From Cylindrodendrum hubeiense (lineage: Eukaryota > Ascomycota > Sordariomycetes > Hypocreales > Nectriaceae): DNA of 13,289 nucleotides. The position numbers and the translations under genes are program-made. The notes under the pieces were generated by a model. It worked only from the letters and a program-made list of their open reading frames with translations. It was not told where the DNA came from and ran no database searches. This document shows, piece by piece, positions 1-7,345 of this stretch (position 1 is the first letter of the stretch; each line of letters starts with the position of its first letter). The DNA is taken from contig JAANBB010000722.1 in assembly GCA_014621425.1 (NCBI GenBank), positions 1 to 13,289 on the forward strand, written 5' to 3'.

Positions 1-63
1 GGGCGGGCCGGGGCCTCAACTGCGTCCAGGGTTGCATCCCTCCGACGCAGAGCTGGACATGTG

Positions 64-118
64 ACGGGGGACGGGGGACGGGGGAGGTGACGGGTGGCGG
101 GTGACGGGCAAGACGGGG
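64..118 (+). repeat. G-run array with potential G-quadruplex
   Basis: The 7-bp unit ACGGGGG occurs three times head to tail (64-70, 71-77, 78-84). Further G runs of three or four follow at 92-94, 99-101, 106-108 and 115-118. Three G5 runs separated by only two bases, with a fourth run nearby, fit the general pattern of an intramolecular G-quadruplex on the + strand. It lies about 630-680 bp upstream of the LRO1-like start codon. Whether it folds or has a role is inference. Confidence 0.5.
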
Positions 119-235
119 TGACGGCGGCATTGACGGATCCCTGGACGCCAGGTCGCGGCGGCATCCACAGAGCGAGCCACGGCCAAGCTGCACTGCTACA
201 CTGCTGCACCGTCTGCACGAGCCAGCTCTAGCCGT

Positions 236-243
236 TGACGTCA
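236..243. promoter_or_regulatory. CRE/ATF-type palindrome TGACGTCA
   Basis: A perfect 8-bp TGACGTCA palindrome lies about 500 bp upstream of the LRO1-like ATG. This is the consensus site of ATF/CREB-type bZIP factors, which in fungi include stress-responsive Atf1-like proteins. Position and perfect symmetry support it; binding cannot be shown from sequence. Confidence 0.35.
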
Positions 244-679
244 GGTGTCCCCTGCCTATCAGGTACGCCCGGCATGTCTCTGGGCCAAAAAATAAAATAA
301 ACGTGCCAGTGCGGTAAGATTGCTGAGCGGCCTCATGAATCCTGCCTTCATGCCACGCCATTGAGTGTCGGTGGCTTCGGGTCTTGTGAAAAGCCGACGC
401 CTCAACCGCCGACAACCCGGTCTCCCGCTCTCCCTTGCTTGCTGTCCGGCCGAACCTGGGAGCCCGAAACTCCGACGACTCTCTGTCTATCTCCCGCAGA
501 GACCGACCTAGCGGGATCTGCGGGACCCGTTTTTCTCTTGCGCATCGGCGTCATAGGTGGTCCTAGCTGCCTACTCGCCTCGACGCCGTCTGTCTCTTTT
601 GCTCCGGCGAGCTGCCTTTCATTTTGGTCCTTTTCAACATCCCTATTTCTCTCGTCTCCCTCCTTCATCGCCCCCTACG

Positions 680-722
680 GCCTCCAGAGTGCCTCCAGAG
701 TGCCTCCAGAGTGCCCCCAGAG
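680..722 (+). repeat. 11-bp tandem repeat in the LRO1 leader
   Basis: Unit GCCTCCAGAGT occurs at 680-690, 691-701 and 702-712 as three exact copies, with a partial fourth copy at 713-722 (one T to C change). It ends 23 bases before the LRO1-like start codon, so it is very probably transcribed as 5' leader. It contains no ATG and looks like a recent slippage or duplication product. Confidence 0.9.
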
Positions 723-745
723 GCCCGCTCCTCTGATCCCAAGCC

Positions 746-2668
746 ATGGCGACCACGATTCGACGTCGCAATGTCCCCGAGACCAAGTCCGTTCCCGCCG
801 TTGACGTTGACGCCGACGCCGACGCCGACATCGACATCGACGTCGACGAGTCCTCGGTTGACGACAGCCCAGCCGCCCAGTCCACCACCCACGTCCACGT
901 TACCGAACATTCTCACAAGACCCGGAAACGCCGGAATACCTTCATATTCCTGCTCGGTATTCTCTTCGGATTAATTGCCGCCGGCTTCTTCGCCTCCAGC
1001 AACGACTTGATCGGTCTCCCCGAATTTTCCGACATTTCCGTCGAAAGTCTTCTCGATGTCTTGCCCGCTGGCCTAGTCAAGGATATGCGCGACCTCATCC
1101 AAGGCGAGCGAGAGGTTTCCGACGCCTACGAGTCCTTCTCCGTCGGAATCAAGGCCCGCGCAGAGGGGCTCGAGGCACACCACCCTATGATCATGATCCC
1201 CGGTGTTATCTCGACCGGTCTCGAATCCTGGGGAACCGCCAACATCTCCCGAGCATACTTCAGAAAGCGGCTTTGGGGAAGCTGGACCATGATGAGGGCC
1301 TTGGTCATGGACAAGGAGGTGTGGAAAAGACATGTTATGCTTGACAAGCGAACCGGCCTAGATCCTCCCTTGGTCAAGCTGAGGGCAGCCCAGGGTTTCG
1401 ATGCGACCGACTTCTTCGTGACGGGATACTGGATTTGGAACAAAATTTTCGAGAACTTGGCATCCATCGGCTACGACCCAACCAACTCGTACACCGCCGC
1501 CTACGACTGGCGGCTTTCATACGCGAACCTCGAGGTCAGAGACCAGTATTTCAGCCGGCTCAAGTCATACATCGAGACCGGCGTCTCCACTGGAGGCAAG
1601 AAAGCAGTATTGGCATCACACAGCATGGGTAGCCAGGTCCTCTACTACTTCCTTCAATGGGTAGAATCTGAGCGTGGCGGCCGCGGCGGCCAGGATTGGG
1701 TCGAACTCCATATCGACTCCTGGATCAACATCAGCGGCTGCATGCTCGGTGCAGTCAAGGATTTGACGGCCCTTTTGTCTGGTGAGATGCGCGACACTGC
1801 TCAGCTCAACCCTTTTGCCATTTACGGACTCGAGAAGTTCCTAGGCAAGGAGGAAAGAGCCGAGATCTTCCGCGCTATGCCTGGAATCTCGTCGATGCTT
1901 CCCATCGGAGGCAACGCCGTCTGGGGCGATTTGAACTGGGCTCCGGATGACCTCCCCGGTCAGAACTTCTCCTACGGATCCCTGTTGAATTTCAGGAAAG
2001 GCGAGAACTGGACCACTCCCGACCGCAACCTAAGCGTCGATACCTCGATGGAGTATCTGTTCAACACCACCGAGGATTGGTATCAAGACATGCTCAGGGG
2101 AAGTTATTCTCGCGGCGTCGCGCACACCGTGGCCGAGGTCGAGGCCAACAAGAAGGACCCCAGGAAATGGATCAACCCGCTCGAGACAAGGCTGCCACTC
2201 GCACCAAGCTTGAAGATCTTTTGCTTCTACGGAGTTGGCAAGCCGACTGAGCGGGCATACTACTACCGCTCGCCCGACCAGCCGGGATTGACGAATCTCA
2301 ACATCACCATTGACACTGGCTACGTCGCGGGAGAAGTAGACCACGGCGTCATCCTGGGCGAGGGTGACGGTACTGTGAATCTCATTAGCACAGGCTACAT
2401 GTGCAATCAAGGATGGCACATGAAGCGCTACAACCCAGCCGGTGTCAAAGTGACGGTGGTAGAGATGCCCCATGAACCGGATAGGTTCAACCCGCGTGGA
2501 GGGCCTCGAACGGCCGACCACGTCGACATCCTCGGCCGCCACAACTTGAACGAATTGCTGCTCCGGGTAGCGGCCGGCAAGGGTGACACCATCATGAACT
2601 ACGTCGTCAGCAACATCAAGGAATATGCGGCCAAGGTCAAGATTTACGATGAAGAAGACAGGAGTTGA
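746..2668 (+). CDS. LRO1: Phospholipid:diacylglycerol acyltransferase (Lro1/PDAT)
   Basis: A single-exon 640-aa protein. It transfers an acyl chain from a phospholipid to diacylglycerol, giving triacylglycerol and lysophospholipid, at the ER or nuclear envelope. Visible layout: N-terminal tail with an Asp repeat (about residues 19-35) and a basic KTRKRR patch (58-63); one membrane segment (about 64-84); then the LCAT-like alpha/beta-hydrolase domain. The lid-side PGVISTGLESW stretch is at about 152-162. The nucleophile elbow SHSMG places Ser293, the GDGTVN motif places Asp541, and ADHVDILG places His592, matching the family's Ser-Asp-His triad order and spacing. Several NxS/T sequons after the membrane segment fit a lumenal catalytic domain. 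Length is close to yeast Lro1. The ATG at 746 sits in CAAGCCATGGC, a good context, after an ATG-free leader. No break is seen. Long minus-strand open frames here are shadows. Confidence 0.95.
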   Translation: MATTIRRRNVPETKSVPAVDVDADADADIDIDVDESSVDDSPAAQSTTHVHVTEHSHKTRKRRNTFIFLLGILFGLIAAGFFASSNDLIGLPEFSDISVESLLDVLPAGLVKDMRDLIQGEREVSDAYESFSVGIKARAEGLEAHHPMIMIPGVISTGLESWGTANISRAYFRKRLWGSWTMMRALVMDKEVWKRHVMLDKRTGLDPPLVKLRAAQGFDATDFFVTGYWIWNKIFENLASIGYDPTNSYTAAYDWRLSYANLEVRDQYFSRLKSYIETGVSTGGKKAVLASHSMGSQVLYYFLQWVESERGGRGGQDWVELHIDSWINISGCMLGAVKDLTALLSGEMRDTAQLNPFAIYGLEKFLGKEERAEIFRAMPGISSMLPIGGNAVWGDLNWAPDDLPGQNFSYGSLLNFRKGENWTTPDRNLSVDTSMEYLFNTTEDWYQDMLRGSYSRGVAHTVAEVEANKKDPRKWINPLETRLPLAPSLKIFCFYGVGKPTERAYYYRSPDQPGLTNLNITIDTGYVAGEVDHGVILGEGDGTVNLISTGYMCNQGWHMKRYNPAGVKVTVVEMPHEPDRFNPRGGPRTADHVDILGRHNLNELLLRVAAGKGDTIMNYVVSNIKEYAAKVKIYDEEDRS

Positions 2669-2771
2669 TAGAGCAAGGTCCCTCTCGGAGGCTTGTTCGG
2701 GTGTATTGGAACTGGGCTTGCTAGGAAATGGGGTTTGGCGTTTGGGGCTGCGCATCAAGAGGGGGCTAGGA

Positions 2772-2792
2772 TTTGTGGTTTGTGGTTTGTGG
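2772..2792 (+). repeat. 7-bp tandem repeat TTTGTGG x3
   Basis: Three exact head-to-tail copies of TTTGTGG (2772-2778, 2779-2785, 2786-2792), about 100 bases after the LRO1 stop codon and so probably in its 3' UTR. No function is evident. Confidence 0.85.
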
Positions 2793-3054
2793 TACGATAC
2801 CCTCGTATGTGTTGAAAGCAGAGATAGAATATGAGAGACTCCTCGACGACTGAGTTTTTGGCTCTGTGTACTTATCCGACTGCTTGATGAGTCTGGTCGC
2901 AGTTGGGATGATATAGATAATGAATGATGGACGCCTTTAGGCTATGACTTACATGGAACCCCCGCAGCCCCAAACATGTGACAGCGCCGCGCTCTGGTTT
3001 GCTGCGATATCTCCCTGCCGCTTGGATGTAGTGTGGGATATATTGTATTTGATT

Positions 3055-3098
3055 TGCTTGGTTTCTGCTTGGTTTCTGCTTGGTTTCTGCTTGGTTTC
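3055..3098 (+). repeat. 11-bp tandem repeat x4
   Basis: Unit TGCTTGGTTTC occurs as four exact copies (3055-3065, 3066-3076, 3077-3087, 3088-3098). It is noncoding, between the LRO1 and SPIN90-like genes. The lack of divergence between copies suggests recent expansion. Confidence 0.95.
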
Positions 3099-3114
3099 AG
3101 CTTTGCGGTGGCAG

Positions 3115-3153
3115 TGTCCTCTCAGCTTGTCCTCTCAGCTTGCCCCCTCAGCT
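3115..3153 (+). repeat. 13-bp tandem repeat x3
   Basis: Unit TGTCCTCTCAGCT occurs at 3115-3127 and 3128-3140 (exact), then TGCCCCCTCAGCT at 3141-3153 (two T to C changes). It begins only 16 bases after the 11-bp array, so two unrelated units were amplified side by side. Confidence 0.92.
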
Positions 3154-3432
3154 CGGTGCTGGTGGTGCTGGTATTGCTGGTGGTGCCAAGCCCATCTCAA
3201 AGCGGCCACCGGATGAAGTGACGGCACGACGGCGCGCCCGCTCCAAATCGGCCACAATCTCGACCCCGCCACTCACTCCACCACTCCACCGGCGTCTTGC
3301 AACCCACACTCCGACTCGCCAACTCCCGCTCCATGTTGGAGATGACCTCTGCCTCTGCCACCCATTGTCAGCCGGCTCGTCGTCTCCTCGACCACCTCTA
3401 GAGCATATTTCGTCGAGGCTGCCCAGGACCCG

Positions 3433-3504
3433 ATGCTGTCGCGGCCGCGCACACACACCACCGAGCATCATGGCGGATTTCCACGACGCTGCCGCCTCTC
3501 CTGA
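3433..3504 (+). other. Overlapping upstream ORF before the SPIN90-like start
   Basis: The ATG at 3433 opens a 23-codon frame that reads through the main ATG at 3470 in another frame and stops at TGA 3502-3504. Two further ATGs (3333 and 3342, shared stop TAG at 3399-3401) make a second short upstream frame. If the transcript begins upstream of them they would be scanned first. The transcript start is unknown, so regulation is inference. Confidence 0.4.
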
Positions 3505-5100
3505 GGATGAGGAGCGGCTCTGGGCTGGTGGGTTGCTTCAGCGGCGTCGCAGTCGCGCAACGCGAGAAGAAGTCTGTCAAGACTAACACGGTATCCCGGC
3601 AGATCTCGACCGATGCGTCTCGACCAAGTGCGACAGCCACGAGACCATCGACGATGCCCTCCGCTCCTGGCTCGACCTAGCCACGCAGCTCCGCGATCAG
3701 TTCGCCGACTCCCACGACGACATTGCCGCCTGCGCCCACATGCTCCTCGCCGGCAACCTCTTCTGTGCTAACAAAGAATACATCCGCACGCAAATCATCT
3801 ACAGCCTGCTCCAGGAGGACGAGACAGGGCCGCTGCACGCCATTACCTGCTTCCTGCTGCTCGATGGCTGCCAGGATGAGACCACGTTTCCCCGCATGGT
3901 CAACGAGGCTTGCTTCCCCCGGCTGCTCGAGCTGATCAATGGCCGCCAGCACATTGACCCGCGCCTGCACCGCCATTTGTTGCACCTCATGTACGAGATG
4001 TCGCGTATCGAGCGACTGCGAATGGAGGATCTGGTGCAGGTGGATGACAGTTTCGTCTCCTACCTATTCTGGCTCATCGAGGAAGTATCCGACGACGTCA
4101 ATGACCCGTATCACTATCCAACAATCAGAGTCTTGGTGAGCATCACGTCATGTCGTTGGTGTACGACCAATGCTAACCTGGCGAACAGCTCGTTTTGAAT
4201 GAGCAGTACATGCTCGCGTCGACTGAACCCGCCGGCGACCCGGCGTCTCCCAACTCGCCCCTAACAAACAGAATTGTCAAGTGCCTCAGCCTTCACGGAC
4301 CGTCGTTCCGGACGTTTGGCGAGAATATTATACTGGTGCTAAACCGGGAGACTGAGACGTCTCTCCAGCTTCTCATTCTTAAGCTGCTGTACTTGCTCTT
4401 CACAAACAGGGCAACATATGAATATTTCTACACGAATGACCTGAGGGTGCTTCAGGATGTCATCATCCGCAATCTGATGGATCTCCCAGATGAGAAGATG
4501 TCCCTCAGACATACCTACCTGCGTGTGCTATATCCATTGCTGGCACACACGCAGCTCAGCCAGCCGCCATACTATAGGCAAGATGAGATTCACCGGGTGT
4601 TGAGTCTCCTGCGAGGCTCGCACAATGCGCATTTCGCGCCTGCCGATGAGACGACGTTGCGCCTAGTCGAGCGAGTGTCCAAGGTGAAGTGGGTGGAAGA
4701 ATCAGATCATGGCAGCCCTGGAGCGGGCGAGGCCGAGGTGGCGCGCAAGTTCCTGGGCATCAGCCTGTCGCACTCCGAGAGCTCAAGTAGTATCAGCGTA
4801 GGAGATGTTGCAGCAGTGATGGAGAAACCCGGGGTACAAACACCGAGCCGGACCGGAGAGGTGGTGACAGACGGCGATGATACCGAAACGGAAGGGGGGG
4901 TTACCATGGCCGTCAGGGCCAAGAAGCCTCTACCCGCAGTGCCCAAGCATCGTCACGGAGTCCCATTTTCTCAAGCGGCAAAGTTGCATGTCAACGGGGG
5001 AAAGAGAACGCCTCCGAAAGCACCACCGCCGAGGAGATTCGGAAGAATGAGAACGGCCGAACGCCCTCCAGCAGATACGATTTCAGAGCAGGAAGCATGA
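3470..5100 (+). CDS. LDB17: SPIN90/Dip1/Ldb17-family actin regulator
   Basis: I read three exons: 3470-3527, 3603-4135 and 4189-5100, giving 500 aa. Intron 1 (3528-3602) runs GTGGGT to CAG with branch CTAAC; intron 2 (4136-4188) runs GTGAGC to CAG with branch CTAAC. The join restores a continuous N-terminal region (LWA-DLDRC). The leucine-rich helical body, about residues 40-350, resembles the SPIN90 leucine-rich domain (formerly DUF2013), an Armadillo-like fold. Members activate Arp2/3 to make linear seed filaments (fission yeast Dip1) and control endocytic actin patches (yeast Ldb17). The tail from about 360 is low-complexity, with [RK]xxPxxP motifs at 443-449 and 470-476 that fit SH3 binding. 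No SH3 domain is present, as usual for fungal members. The ATG context is good, but there are upstream ATGs. The symbol follows yeast; the family is clearer than strict orthology. Confidence 0.85.
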
Positions 5101-5941
5101 GCCGGGGAATTTACTGTCACAATTACGTCCAATACCCAGAGAGAGGCAAGCGTGATCATTTTCAGATTGGGATGGCATCAAGGACGTGGGCTTGAGAACA
5201 ACAGGCAAGCGATGAGATCTACAAATAGTGCTAAGCAACATCGTCATGGCGCTAAAGAGATGTGGTTTCACGACGGCGTTGTGGAGCTTTCAGTTGGGCA
5301 CAAGGCATTGGGCAGGCGTTCTGGGTCGTTTGGGAGATTGCAGATCGACGGGAGGCCTCATCGCGCTGTCTAGTATCACATAGCAACAGGATACCCGTGT
5401 ATAAATTTTCCATGACAGGGAGGGACACATACATATAGTACGATGTTTGACGGCTTGTGACGATGGCATCACAGTAGAGGGACAGCGTGCTACGCGGTGA
5501 TGCAGACATTCGCTCAGTTCAGAAGTTCGGATGTGTTGGACTATGTAGTGTTTCAAGGAGCATGTACGACTGACTGTAGGGGGCGGAACAAACTATTAGA
5601 CTGGGTGAATGAAAAAAAAAGTGCCTCTGGCAAGTATCGAGTGGTGAACTGGTCCGTGGCCGATTTTCATCGGATCTGAGATGTGAGGTCAAAATGGTGA
5701 AATCACAACGTCACTCGGGGTTGCAGGATGTTGGTAGCCCCTTGGCGCCAATGATCAAGGCCAGTCAGTGATTTGGAGCACGCCCAGCCGGATCCGGGCT
5801 GCCCTAAATGGCTGCCGCGTGCTGCACGTACTAAAAGTGGACGCGGCCAGTGACGTGAATGACGCTGCAATAATGTAAGTACGAGAATTAGCGGGTAATT
5901 ATGAACTAGAGCACTGGAGAGACGGAGGGCAATTGCGGCGG

Positions 5942-5983
5942 GATCACAGCACCTGGGTCACAGCACCTGGATCACAGCACCTG
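5942..5983 (+). repeat. 14-bp tandem repeat x3
   Basis: GATCACAGCACCTG (5942-5955), GGTCACAGCACCTG (5956-5969) and GATCACAGCACCTG (5970-5983): three head-to-tail copies differing at one base. Each ends in CACCTG, an E-box-like hexamer (CANNTG). They lie about 1.36 kb upstream of the SLM1-like start codon, so they could be a clustered factor-binding site or simply slippage. Confidence 0.95.
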
Positions 5984-6400
5984 AGAGGGTCACTCCGTCA
6001 GACCTAAATACCAAACACGCCAACGCGCAGATCTGGAGGCGGAGATGCCGAGACCCTGAATGCTGGCGCGCAAACTAGGGGTTCTGCCGGACCCCGGTGA
6101 GGATCGTGGCGGAGCAGAATCGTTCGAGGGGATGACGATGATCGCGCTCGCAGCATGCGGATGAAGGCATCGCCAGCAGCACGGGTGCGAGAAGCGCCGA
6201 GGACTGGACCTTGGGGCGGGGACGTGTGGTGGCGTCCGTCGACGTCATCGGTGGAATGGAGGTGGGGGAGAGATACTTGGCGGGACTTGGATCTTGGGGT
6301 TGGATTCCCCTGAGACACGCTGGTTCATGTCCTGCAATGGGGGCCGTCCGGCCGTCTGCGCCTGTGGGACGACAGATCTGGGCAGGCTAAAGCACACAGA

Positions 6401-6416
6401 GGTACCTGCAGGTACC
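6401..6416. promoter_or_regulatory. Perfect 16-bp palindrome
   Basis: GGTACCTGCAGGTACC reads the same on both strands with no spacer; the flanking bases do not extend the symmetry. The core ACCTGCAGGT contains two opposed ACCTG half-sites, and ACCTG also ends each unit of the triple repeat 420 bp upstream. It lies about 930 bp before the SLM1-like ATG. A dimeric factor site is possible; no known factor is claimed. Confidence 0.45.
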
Positions 6417-6602
6417 GTCCGGTCGGGGTTGTGGTGATGAGCCCATTCGGTGTAAGTGCTGGGAAACTGGGCGGCCAAGGCACGGGTGGCCGTAGGACCG
6501 ATGAGTGACGGACTGAACGACTTTCTGGGTTTCGGGGCAATCTTACGGGCAGAGCTGCATCGCCCTCTTCAGCATCGTGGTGGTCGTCGTGGTCGTCGTT
6601 TT

Positions 6603-6659
6603 CCTCGTCTTCTTCCTCGTCTTCTTTCATCATCCGGCATCTCTCCGACATCTCTCCGA
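6603..6659 (+). repeat. Pyrimidine-rich short tandem duplications
   Basis: CCTCGTCTTCTT is doubled (6603-6614, 6615-6626), then CATCTCTCCGA is doubled (6638-6648, 6649-6659). Just upstream, CGTGGTCGT is also doubled near 6583-6600. This CT-rich block precedes the ATG-free leader and resembles the pyrimidine tracts found near fungal transcription starts. Confidence 0.8.
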
Positions 6660-7345
6660 CAATCCCTTGATTCCCTTCACCACAGTCAATGGGCAGACGC
6701 TAAGCACCTTGCCCCCCCTGGATCTCCCCTCGAGCTGTTCCCACCTCGTCCCGTTCGTCTGCGGCACCGGCGTCATCCCGCTCTCCGTCTCCGTCGCCGT
6801 CGCCCGCACGAGCCCATCCCAGCCCAGCCCAGCCCGCAGTGGGGACAATTCCCATTGCTCCCCTCGTCTGCTGAGCTACTGCGTCGAGAAGAGCAGCGGC
6901 AAGGTACACGCTCATCGAATCTTACGCCGTCTCGGGCCAAACCTAGGATTCCCCAAAGCAGCCACCGCCTTCCCTCGCCCAGTGGGGAGCTTCTGGGGGC
7001 TCTCGCGCTAGCATCGCAGTGGAGTTACAGTGGGTTCCCTCCGCGACTCTGCCTCCTAGCGCTGTTCCTCGGGGAGACCCCCCTTGTGCCAACTACGTAC
7101 GTGCGTGTGCGCCCATTGCGTCAACACCATCCGCCCGTCACCTGGAAGTTTACCTTCCACTAAATCTTGGTTGCGCACATCTCGCCCGTCCAACAACCAC
7201 ACGCCCTCCCCCCCTCCTTCCTCTCACTCCTTCAGCACGGCGCCATCCACCCATACGCCCTCCTCGCTGACTCTGACGGAACCCTCCTTTCCCTCCTACT
7301 CGCTCCGCTAGCTGCCAGCGGGAGGCATATAGCGCCACCTCCGCC

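Larger units (their letters stand above)
1..745 (+). other. Upstream region and leader of the LRO1-like gene
   Basis: No coding region is supported here; the open frames are GC-rich shadows with no recognisable protein. The first 140 bases are full of GACGGG/GTGACGG runs. A TGACGTCA palindrome lies at 236-243. From 353 to 745 there is no ATG on the + strand, and 545-660 is pyrimidine-rich (CT and TTTT runs), typical of a fungal core promoter and 5' leader. An 11-bp tandem repeat lies just before the start codon. The last upstream ATGs are at 335 and 350. I infer that transcription starts somewhere within 353-700, but no TATA box fixes it. Confidence 0.6.
2669..3469 (+). other. Intergenic: LRO1 3' end and SPIN90 upstream region
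   Basis: About 800 bp between stop and start codons with no supportable gene. The first 250 bases are presumably the LRO1 3' UTR, including a 7-bp TTTGTGG triplet repeat (2772-2792) and A/T-rich sequence near 2905-2930. The middle carries two adjacent tandem arrays (3055-3098 and 3115-3153), then a GGTGCT-like G/T-rich run to about 3187. The last 200 bases are C-rich with three upstream ATGs (3333, 3342, 3433). Apparent open frames here are driven by the repeats. Confidence 0.6.
5101..7345 (+). other. Long intergenic region and SLM1 leader
   Basis: About 2.2 kb with no convincing gene on either strand. The open frames are short, mutually overlapping and low in complexity. 5101-5500 is probably the 3' end of the SPIN90-like transcript. 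5850-6000 holds TGACGTGA and the 14-bp triple repeat. 6401-6416 is a perfect palindrome. 6575-6660 has strongly C/T-rich short duplications (9-bp, 12-bp and 11-bp units). From 6692 to 7345 there is no ATG at all, which suggests a long scanned 5' leader for the SLM1-like gene. A leader intron cannot be excluded (a GTACAC sits at 6904). Confidence 0.55.

Noticed and set aside
2030..2758. 242-aa open frame on the minus strand opposite LRO1
   Set aside because: It is antisense to strongly conserved PDAT motifs including the Asp and His of the triad, and its translation shows no recognisable domain; a GC-bias shadow.
6296..6311. tRNA B-box-like GGTTGGATTCC within a GGGG...CCCC hairpin
   Set aside because: It lacks the invariant C of the TTCGA loop, and no matching D-arm, anticodon arm or acceptor stem is visible around it.
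6004..6651. Minus-strand open frames of 77-108 aa
   Set aside because: Short, overlapping one another, low complexity, no domains, no splice pattern joining them into a recognisable protein.
6456..7311. Several 75-235 aa + strand open frames before SLM1
   Set aside because: Low-complexity Pro/Ser/Arg translations; those after 6692 have no ATG, and the region is better explained as leader and promoter.
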